A stretch of 64,000 bases of DNA from Anisodus tanguticus (lineage: Eukaryota > Streptophyta > Magnoliopsida > Solanales > Solanaceae): assembly GCA_034509755.1 (NCBI GenBank), contig CM067559.1:41269032-41333031 (forward strand), given 5' to 3'. A program made the position numbers and the translations under genes. The number at the start of each line of letters is the position of its first letter. The first letter of the stretch is position 1. Below the pieces are notes generated by a model, which worked only from the letters and a program-made list of their open reading frames with translations, made no database searches and was not told the origin of the DNA. Shown here piece after piece: positions 55,836 through 64,000 of this stretch.

Positions 55836-57552
55836 GATTGTCCCAACCGGACCCAAATTGGTACATGGACACGGGGCCACTACTCACATGACTTCCGAAT
55901 CGGTACTCTCTCATCTTATTCCATTTGAGCACCCCTGGGGATAATTGTTGGTAATGGCGCTTCTATTCCAATTCTAGGGTATGGTCGTAAAACATTATCT
56001 CCTCCTAATCCACCACTCCTCTTGAAAAATACTTTACATGCTCCTAAATTGATTAAAAATTTAGTGTCCGTCCGAAAATTCACAAATGACAATTTCGTTT
56101 TCGTTGAATTTGATCCTTTCGGTTTCTCTCGTGAAGGATTTCAAGACGGGGAGTCATCTCATGAGGTGTGATAGTAGGGGGATCTATATCCTATCATGCC
56201 CGGTTTCCACCATCGAGTCCAAACCTTGCCATCGCCTTTTGCACCATCTCTCCTTCCATGTGGCATGCTCGTCCGGGTCATCCGGGATCTTCTATTTTAT
56301 CGTTTTAGATAAAAATAGCTTTATTTCTTGTAAGGGTACGAGTCGTACTCCAATTTGTCAGTCTTGTTCATTAGGAAAAATTGTTAAGTTGCCATTTGTA
56401 GACTCCAATTCTCATACTTCTATGCCATTTGACATTATTCATAGCGACTTATGGACATCTCCTGTTCTTAGTTCAATGGGTCATCGATATTATGTTCTCT
56501 TTTTAGATGATTATTCTAGATTTTTGTGGACGTTTCCAATTGCGAATAAATCACAAGTGTTTTCCGTCTTCATAAAATTTAGAGCGTTCATTCGTACTCA
56601 ATTCGAAAGAGAAATAAAAAATATTCAATGTGATAATGGGAAAGAGTATGACAATAGGGAGTTTCGAGAGTTTTGTGCTACTCATGGGATAAATTTTCGT
56701 TTTTCATGTCCTCATACATCTTCACAAAATGGGAAAGCCGAAAGCAAAATTCGTTCCATAAATAACATTGTCCGAACTCTCCTAATACATGCCTCCATCC
56801 CTCCATATTTTTGGCATCATGCTCTACAAATTGCCACATATCTTCTTAACATAATTCCTTCTAAGGGTCTGACATATTCTTCCCCCCTAAAAATACTATA
56901 TAATAAAAACCCATCTTATTCTCATCTTCAGATTTTTGGGTGCTTGTGTTATCCGTTATTCCCATCCACCATAATTAACAAACTTCAGGCTCGGTCTACT
57001 CCGTGTGTATTTTTGGGTTATCCATCAAATCATCGTGGTTATAAGTGTTTTGATTTATCCTCCAAGAAAATCATAATCAATCGCCATGTCATTTTCGATG
57101 AAACTCAATTTCCATTTACGAAAGTTCATACTCCCGAACCTAAGTCATATAATTTTTTGGATGACCAAATATCCCCATATATTATTCGGCATTTTTCGGA
57201 CATCTCCCGTACCCAAAATCCTCCAGCGGGCCCACCGCCCGCCGGCCCAACAAGCATCGCCACACCCAAGTTATTCCAGCCATCGGAACAGTTCCAAAGA
57301 ATCGGGGGCCGGTCCAGCCTGGGCTTCGGAATCGGTCCGAAGCCGAGTCCACCATTTCGATTTGGGCCAAGCAGCCCAATGCCGCCGCGATCGCCCCGAG
57401 CCCAGAAAATTCCCAAAATTTCCTTAATTCTTCCTCGAGTCATAGATCGGTCACTCGTAGTCAGCGGGGTATTTTTACACCTAAAAGACATTTTAATTTA
57501 CATTCTGATGTCTCTAAATCCCCCTTGCCCCGCAATCCTGTGTCCGCATTAA
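55836..57552 (+). pseudogene. Element D protease and integrase, mostly open but shifted
   Basis: The protease start lies at 55855-55890, where a missing base puts NWYMDTG and GATTHMTSES in different frames. The long frame 56086-57552 holds CQSCSLGKIVKLPF, MPFDIIHSDLWTSPVL (Asp), IKNIQCDNGKEYDN (Asp), SQNGKAESKIRSINN (Glu; usually AERK here) and HLQIFGCLCYPLF, then a Pro/Ser-rich linker. The acidic triad is present in one frame, but the pre-integrase WHA.LGHPG part is damaged near 56255-56290. Confidence 0.88.
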
Positions 57553-59048
57553 ATGACCCTAATTGGAAAATTGCTATGACTGATGAATATAATGCTCTTA
57601 TTGATAATAAGACGTGGGAGTTGGTGCCCCGTCCATATGGTATTAATATTATCGTGTCTATGTGGATTTTTGCTCATAAGGAGAATTCGGATGGGTCATT
57701 TGCTCGGCATAAGGCGCGACTTGTGGTGATGGTAAGACTCAAGCAGTTGGTATTGATTGTGGTGAGACGTTTAGTCCGGTGGTCAAACCGGCTACCATTC
57801 GCACTGTACTTAGCTTGGCTCTTTCAAAGACTTGGCCGATTCATCAGTTAGATGTCAAGAATGCTTTTCTCCATGGAGATCTCAAGGAAACAGTCTATAT
57901 GCATCAGCCGTTGGGTTTCGTGGATCCCAACCGACCTCATCATGTCCGTCTATTGAAGAAGTCATTATATGGGCTTAAGCAGTCTCCACGTGCCCGGTAT
58001 ACACGATTTGCCGATTTTGTTTCGACTATTGGGTTCACACACAAGCAGTCGACAATTCTTTGTTCATCTACCGCCGTGGTTCGTCATTGGCCTATATTCT
58101 CGTTATATGTGGATGATATCATCTTGACCGCCTCCTCCGATGTTTTGCGTCGGTCTATCATGGCCATGCTCGCCCGAATTTGCTATGAAGGACTTAGGGC
58201 CGTTGAGTTATTTTTTGGGGATTGCCGTCAAACGTCATTCGGATGGCTTGTTTCGTCTCAACGGAAGTATCGCCGAGATCATAGAGAGGGTCGGGATGTC
58301 ATCCCGTAAGTCCACTTCCACGCCCGATTGATGCAAAACCCAAAGCCGAGTGCCGCAAGAGGTGCACCATATGAGGACCCGACCCGCTATCGCAGCCTTG
58401 CAGGGGCCCTCCAAGATCTTACCTTTACCAGACCGGATATTACATATGCGGTTCAAAGCAAGTGTGTTTATTCATGCATGATCCCGTAGTTGAGCACATG
58501 AATGCAATCAAACGCATCATTCGGTATATTCAGGGGACACCGGACTATGGGTTGCACTTGTATCCTTCGTCTACATCCACACTTGTCTCTTACACGGATG
58601 TCGATTAGGGTGGTTGTCCCGACACCCGCACGGTCGACGTCCGGCTACTCGTATGTTCCTTGGCAACAACTTGGTCTCATGGTCGGCAAACGTCAAGCAA
58701 CTCGTCACGCTCCGGTGCAGGCGAATATCGAGGGTAGCGAATGTGGTCTCCGAGTCATGTTGGCTACGTAATTTGCTTTTGGAGCTTCATTGTCCCATTC
58801 GAAGGCAACCTTGGTATATTGCGATAACATTAGTGACATCTACCTTTCGGGTAACCCGTTCAACACCCCGCACCAAGCATATCAAAATGGACATTCACTT
58901 TGTCCGTGAAAAGGTTGCAAAGGGTCAAGTTCGCGTATGCCATGTCCCGTCTCGTTATCAAATTGCGTACATCTTTACAAAGGGTCTACCGGCGGTTCTC
59001 TTTGAAGATTTTAGGGACGCTCTCGCGTTCGAAAACCGCCCGCTATGA
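57525..59048 (+). pseudogene. Element D reverse transcriptase and RNase H, frameshifted
   Basis: 57525-57720 reads SALNDPNWKIAMTDEYNALI, then DGSFARHKARLV; a shift near 57722 moves on to 57779-58309 with HQLDVKNAFLHGDLKETVYM, SLYGLKQSPRA and LYVDDIILTASSD (catalytic Asp pair kept). More shifts split the C-terminal RT. RNase H pieces lie in 58614-59048 (RVANVVSESCWLRNLLLELH, RTKHIKMDIHFVREKVAKGQ, YIFTKGLPAVLFEDF). Confidence 0.88.
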
Positions 59049-59060
59049 TCGCGCGGGGTG

Positions 59061-59524
59061 TGTTAAACGACGTAATATACATGTGATATACACCGAATAT
59101 ACATCGTTGTATATCACATATATATTGAGTCATAAGCAAGCAGCAAGCCACTGGGCCACCGCCGATGCTCGGCCCATTCTCCGGCGTTGGCATGCCCAAA
59201 GAATACTCGCCCACTCAAAGCAGCCCATCGCAATGCACCGCCCATAGCCATTCTCGCCACCCCATCGGAATGCAAGCCTCGGCCCATCTCGGCCGAAATG
59301 AGTACAAAACAATATTGTATATATGGTATATATATTTATAGTATATTGTAAGGAAAAGGATACCTTAATTAGTGTTATACACTTACCATAATTGTATAGT
59401 TAGAATTATGGTAAAATAAGGATTTAGAAATAGAATAGGAAAAGGATTTCCCTATTATGGAAATATGAACTTGTATATAAAGCCTTTCAATTAATGAAAA
59501 TAATCAAGGGGATTATTTCTATCA
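59061..59524 (+). repeat. 3' LTR of element D
   Basis: Same as 54142-54603 with scattered substitutions and short indels; follows GCGCGGGGTG. The ATTTC duplication comes next. Confidence 0.93.
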
Positions 59525-59695
59525 ATTTCCCGAGTAATGCTCAGGATAAACTTATAATTGCTAACTCTACTTTTGACAGCTTAGAATATGATTTTAAAGA
59601 TAAGTTCAAAACCTATAAATATTCTCAAATCCGAATTCTACTTCTGATCGAGCTCCAAAAAGGATACCAGAGAACTAAAAATATTAGTATCTGTT

Positions 59696-60865
59696 TGCTA
59701 GCCAACTTCAAAAGAAGAGGTTAGAAAAGAAGAGATCGAGTACGTATATAATGAGTGGACAACATCCATATTCCTAGTAGTAGTTGTACTAGTAGAACTA
59801 GAGTGAGCAACTGATTGCTAAAGTCACTTTCTTGAGAAAAACTGAAAAAGTAATATATGTCTTGAATTATTCCCAGTTTTTGCAACTTATATTCATTTTT
59901 TCGAATGACAAAAAAACAATATTCATCTTTTCTAGCTCAAAGTGGGTGCCTATTTTCAAACCAACATGCACCATGAAATACAGTAATTATATAGACATGT
60001 AAATGTACCTAAGCCACTAATTTTGCAACTCCTATATTAAAAGAAATCCTTCTGCTTTTTGTTCTTTATGTTATTAACAAAAGGAGACATGCAAAGGTAC
60101 TAACATTATCATTTGTTAGCCAACTTCAAAAGAGATGGGTTAGAAGAAGAGAGTAGGAATATAATGAGTGGACTTGATCCATATTGAAGCCTAAGATTGC
60201 GGTGGGATAGATATAATTTATATTTCTTAATTAAAATTCTCTTGTTTAAGCCCTGAAATGGAAAAAAGTTCTGGTAAAAAGTTCCCCTTTTAATGGGATT
60301 TACGCCCGGGGTGAAGCTATGGTTCCGATTACGGGTTCAACAGAACTCAATAGCTTTAATTCAGATGTTGCATTTGTATTAAATATTTATTTAATATATT
60401 TAAGTAATTTATCCAGAATGAATTGAAGTAGCCTTTTCTAAAATCCAGAATCTTTAAATTCAAAATCCCAACTCTGACTCTGTCAACCACGATGTGAATC
60501 CAAATTAATCGAGACACTAAGACTAATATTTAACGCCAGGTGCGGAAAAAAAACTTAGATCCATATTCCTAGCAGCAGTAGTACTAGTAGACATAGAGTC
60601 AGTGAGCAACTGAAAGTTAAATTAAAGCCACTTTCTTGAGAAAAAACAATATGTCTGAATATATTCCAAGTTATTGTTGCAACTTATATTCATTTTCTCT
60701 AGCTCAAAGTGTGGGTGCCTATTTTCAAACCAACATGCACCATAAAATACAGTAATAATATAGTGACTTGTAAATATGTCTGAGCCACTAATTTTGCTAC
60801 TTCTATACTAAAAGAAAGCCCCTTTTGTGCTTTTTGTTCTTTTTGTTATTGTCATTTCGAGTCAC
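59696..60865 (+). repeat. Local tandem segmental duplication
   Basis: Unit 1 (59696-60080) and unit 2 (60115-60865) share GCCAACTTCAAAAGA, TATAATGAGTGGAC, ATCCATATTCCTAG, GCCACTTTCTTGAGAAAAA-type text, GTGCCTATTTTCAAACCAAC, ATGCACCAT.AAATACAGTAA and CTTTTTGTTCTTT in the same order. Unit 2 is longer because of the insert at 60187-60557. No product is recognised in either. Confidence 0.8.
60187..60557 (+). mobile_element. Insertion with GATCCATATT duplication inside unit 2
   Basis: The ten bases GATCCATATT occur at 60177-60186 and 60558-60567, where unit 1 has a single ATCCATATT. The insert ends with a SINE-like terminal AACGCCAGGTGCGGAAAAAA and contains a segment like the repeat at 2700-2950. 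It is probably a poly(A)-tailed SINE-type insertion, possibly composite. Confidence 0.6.
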
Positions 60866-63523
60866 TGATGCATTTTGGATAGTTATGATTAAGTCACTAT
60901 GTATAATTCCTTTGCTTGCTAGCACACTTTGTGTGCTACTCTTTTAGCCAGTCTATCTTAATTTCAAGGGGTTAATCCAAGCACTTATTGCCCCTTGTCG
61001 TCTTATCGATGAAGCAGGTTTTTAAGGAAAGGCAAAAAAGTGGAAATATTTATTGAAGATATATTTAAGTGAATAAAAGTGCACAATTTTCAATAATTTA
61101 AGCTCTTAGATGAAATGATCGGTCATTTCAATATAATATTGATGTAGGCAGAGAAGTCTTGTGTACGAGTCTCACCGTCGCAATCCATTATTAAAAAGTA
61201 TTTTTATGTACTTGGCTCGTGAAAAGGAATTATTAGAAATAATATAACTTTAAAATTTTCATTATCCTTTATGAAATATTTATAGCCACAAAAATATCTA
61301 TTGCTTGTTTTAGATAATAAATTTCAAAGAAAATATTTCTTTTTTAAACTTGGGTGTGGTCGAACGGCGACGTAAATTGATTATTTGGCGTACTTTGCCT
61401 TCATTTTATTACTATACTTTATATTTGAAAGCCAGCTGAACTCTCTCCACACTAGTAATTAAGGAATAGAATGTGAAAGCTCATATATATAATCCAGCTA
61501 TTATTCCAAAATATTTAAAAATCTCTTCTTCTTTTTTATTAATCTCAATTATGTTAATCTTCGACTACTAGCTTTCAGAAGCAATCAGTTGACATTCTCA
61601 TAAGATCTTTTAATATCGTTTACTTTCTAGTTTTTAGTATACCTAATATAACTTTTTTGTACTTTAATTTAAAGCTACTCGCGATAAGCAAGTCAAAAAT
61701 ACTATAAGACGAAGAAATATTCTAAAATCCCAACAACTAGAGTGGTTAATTATCCAGCTAATTCCCCCTATCCTTTTTTCTTTAAATTTTTTTGGTTTCC
61801 CACTCAATGTCTTTATATCTCTATTAATCAGGATTTGCGCGAATTTTCGACGAATTGGGTGAGGGAGGTCCATAAGAAATTAGCTAGCTTTTTCTGACCG
61901 CCATTCCGTCGGAAATCATATATTTCCGACTTCAATGCGTTCCGACAAGTACGTCTGTCGAAAAGTCGCGTGTTTTTGTAGTCAGGGAAGCGCTTAGCTT
62001 CTTACCGTGATTATTTTCATTTTCAAGATTCGAACTTGAGGCCTCGGATAAAAATGAAGAAATCCTATATCTATTTTACTACAACCCTAATGATCTTTTT
62101 ACATTTTTAATCAAAAGTCATTTTTTTAAGTCTGAAATGTTAATAATCAATTTAAGAATCTACACATAAATAAAGTTAGTACATTCTTTTTAGCAGCCCC
62201 AAGTGGATATGGTTATGATACTTCAATTATTAATGATCAAAAGAGTTGAGCTCAACACACTATAAAACATGCACACTACACTCAATAATTCAATCCGCTA
62301 GATGGTGCTTCTTTAGTGGAGAGAATACTGGGGGTTTTATTAGTTATTTAAAGAGAATAATATCGACATATAACAGAAAGTAACTTCACCGACTTGCTTA
62401 CTTGCTTTGCATTTCTTCAATAGCTTATGAATTGAGACTTCCACTCATATACACCTATACATTCTATGATAAATCACATACGTATGTATAACTGCACAGT
62501 TATAATACTCAACGGGTGCGGCCCTTTCTCCGATCCTGCTAACGTGAGATGCTTTGTGTACCGGACTGTCTTTTTTTTTTAGAGATAGATCCAGAATTTG
62601 AAGTTTATAAATTAAGAATTCTAATTTTTTTAAGTTACTGAATTCTATATAAATTAATAATATATACATATTCAAATGAATTTCTAACTCCGTCCCTAAT
62701 AATAAATGGTGGAAGGGCAGCGGAATTACCCTTGCATGTCCAAGAAAAGTCAATTAACATCTTTTCGGCGAAAAAAATAGATTGCAAGCGGTGTCCTGTG
62801 GTTCGGTCTTAGACCGCAAAATTTCAATTCGTCCCGGCCTGTCTCGCGTACATAGCATATTTTCACTCGCATTCAACCGCGTGGCACCCACACTTTCATC
62901 CACTCCTTCCGTCCCGCCCTGTCCCTTGGCTGCATATATCTAAACTCACCCCGCCTAGCATGTGTCTAAATCTGCCCTACCCCACACCTGCATCACCCCA
63001 TTACTGTTTTACTATGTAGATAGGTTAATTTTATTAATATATTTATATAATATGTTGAATTTATTAGCTTAAATTTTTTATGTATTTACTTTTTAATAAT
63101 ATTTAAATTTTTCTCGATGAAAATCCTAATTATGCCTCGAATGGTTCGAGTAAGAAAATTGATGAAAAGCATAACTAAAGAGAGATAATATTTTTCCACA
63201 ATATTAAAGAATCAAAGCAAGCCATGAGAGCATGATAGTTTTCTTTCTACCCACTCAAAAGCTACGTCCAAGATTATGTCACGTAAATTAAAGTAATAAC
63301 TTTAATATTGAAAATGCTTTACTTGATCGAGCAAAATAACTAACTAGTATATTATAAACTTAATGATTATAAGAGGGTTACGTGCCCCTCACAAACCTTA
63401 ATAATATTCTACTATAGTGTAATATATACACATATTATTCTATGAATGAGTTATGGGCACATCATACATGTATCTCCTTACGTAATGAATCTTCTCTTTC
63501 TTCAATTCATGTTTACTCTTCAC

Positions 63524-63526
<3 letters not shown>
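60866..63526. other. AT-rich non-coding stretch
   Basis: Holds the CACTA-like end at 61904-61983 and a GC-richer block at about 62770-62990 (many CCCGCC/CCACCC motifs, perhaps a hAT remnant without ends). Open frames at 61664-61873 and 62445-62753 (minus) show no family similarity that I recognise. Confidence 0.4.
61904..61983. mobile_element. CACTA-like transposon terminus
   Basis: Read on the minus strand from 61983: GACTACAAAAACACGCGAC, then TTTTCGACAGACG and TCGGAA/TCCGAC repeats in both directions. The CTACAAAAA end with short inverted TCGGAA motifs is typical of plant CACTA elements. The partner end and a 3-bp duplication were not found. Confidence 0.45.

Positions 63527-63605
<79 letters not shown>
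63527..63605 (+). repeat. (AT)n microsatellite, about 79 bp
   Basis: An uninterrupted AT run; it can form a cruciform, and its exact length is likely variable. The flanks to 64000 show no gene; cactactaaaaattg at about 63888 resembles a CACTA start without a partner. Confidence 0.95.
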
Positions 63606-63608
<3 letters not shown>

Positions 63609-64000
63609 CAAATACTACAACTCAAGTTACAACTATCGCCATCCAACTTTACTTTAATTTGTTTATAAATATTCTTCTCCGTATAGTCCGTATCTTATTT
63701 CTTTATTTTATAGAATTACATTAGAAGTTTTTTTATAATTAGTGCTACTATTACAGGGAAATGTATTATATTTGAACAGTGAATGGTATCAAGTTATTGA
63801 ATTTAACTTGGATCAAATTACTAGTACAAGAAAGTTATTTTTCAGCAAATCAATAATATGTTTGTGAATTGCAAGTATATTAATACACTACTAAAAATTG
63901 ACAGAATATACCTCTACTCGTGTATATTTGGTATATAATTTATAGAATTCTTGTACAAGTGTAATTATGGTAGTAGTCTTATATTAGGAAGAGGTAATAG

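Larger units (their letters stand above)
54142..59524 (+). mobile_element. Full-length Ty1/copia retrotransposon (element D)
   Basis: LTRs at 54142-54603 and 59061-59524; target duplication ATTTC at 54137-54141 and 59525-59529. The primer site TGGTATCAAGAG (54604) abuts the 5' LTR. Order: gag, protease, integrase, RT, RNase H, then a GGGGTG purine tract. The LTRs are very alike, with many differences at CG/CA or CG/TG sites, which suggests methylation decay. It is the youngest-looking of the copia elements here, yet its pol is shifted in several places. Confidence 0.95.

Noticed and set aside
54142..59524. Element D as an active retrotransposon
   Set aside because: LTRs and target duplication are intact, but protease, RT and RNase H are frameshifted, so it could not encode its own enzymes.
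63446..63724. Plus-strand frame with a long Ile-Tyr repeat
   Set aside because: It is the translation of the (AT)n microsatellite, not a protein gene.
1..64000. Endogenous plant pararetrovirus or other integrated virus
   Set aside because: Every reverse transcriptase text that I could read has copia order (integrase before RT) or LINE blocks (endonuclease before RT); no movement-protein or coat-protein type text was seen.
1..64000. CRISPR arrays, operons, tRNA or rRNA genes
   Set aside because: No spaced short repeats, cloverleaf or rRNA text was seen; B-box-like motifs at 1024 and 6003 sit in SINE bodies, not in tRNA genes.

Overview
This window is nuclear DNA of a flowering plant, most probably of the nightshade family (Solanaceae). 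It is AT-rich, its genes have introns with normal plant GT..AG borders, and it holds an Au-type SINE, RTE-type LINE tails, Stowaway-like MITEs and copia families typical of that group. The family-level call rests on remembered repeat types, not on a search. I found no RNA gene, CRISPR array or prokaryotic feature.

Three host genes are well supported. (1) A four-exon pectate lyase on the minus strand (2364-6352, 496 aa) ends in a low-complexity extension and a hydrophobic tail that looks like a GPI-anchor signal, the architecture of the PMR6-like (powdery-mildew susceptibility) subgroup. (2) A seven-exon secreted alpha carbonic anhydrase on the plus strand (37038-42994, 276 aa) has introns filled with transposon debris. 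(3) An intronless type I MADS-box gene lies on the plus strand (48226-48663, 145 aa). The three share no visible pathway. Unidentified reading frames lie at 34344-35087, and an exon-like fragment lies around 54035-59566.

The rest is mostly mobile DNA. From left to right: a copia 3' end (1-814); a dimeric SINE (943-1280); the pectate lyase; Stowaway-like and other MITEs (6861-8449); a decayed RTE LINE (about 9780-13686); a hAT-like element with 8-bp target duplication (15294-16274); a full-length minus-strand copia element (17951-22801, TSD GTAGC); a second hAT-like element (22875-24009) and a related one (25031-26189); a 5'-truncated RTE LINE with a copia element nested in its tail (27875-32197, TSD GTTAT); a long solo LTR (32447-34012); a large inverted repeat split by an LTR/inverted-LTR insert (35157-36240); the carbonic anhydrase; a 5'-truncated copia element (43554-about 46990); the MADS gene; a third hAT-like element (49050-49816); an RNase H-like relic (51690-52097); diverged direct repeats (52139-53995); a full-length plus-strand copia element (54142-59524, TSD ATTTC); a local segmental duplication (59696-60865); and mostly featureless AT-rich DNA with a CACTA-like end and an (AT)n tract.

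Every retroelement coding region that I could follow is broken by stops or frameshifts, apart from an open gag frame at 54758-55657. The most informative structures are records of DNA rearrangement: the 148-bp exon/intron duplication around a copia scrap inside the carbonic anhydrase gene, the palindrome with its later insertion, and three 28-40 bp retro-insertions with long target duplications. I see no evidence of a new multi-gene biological system.
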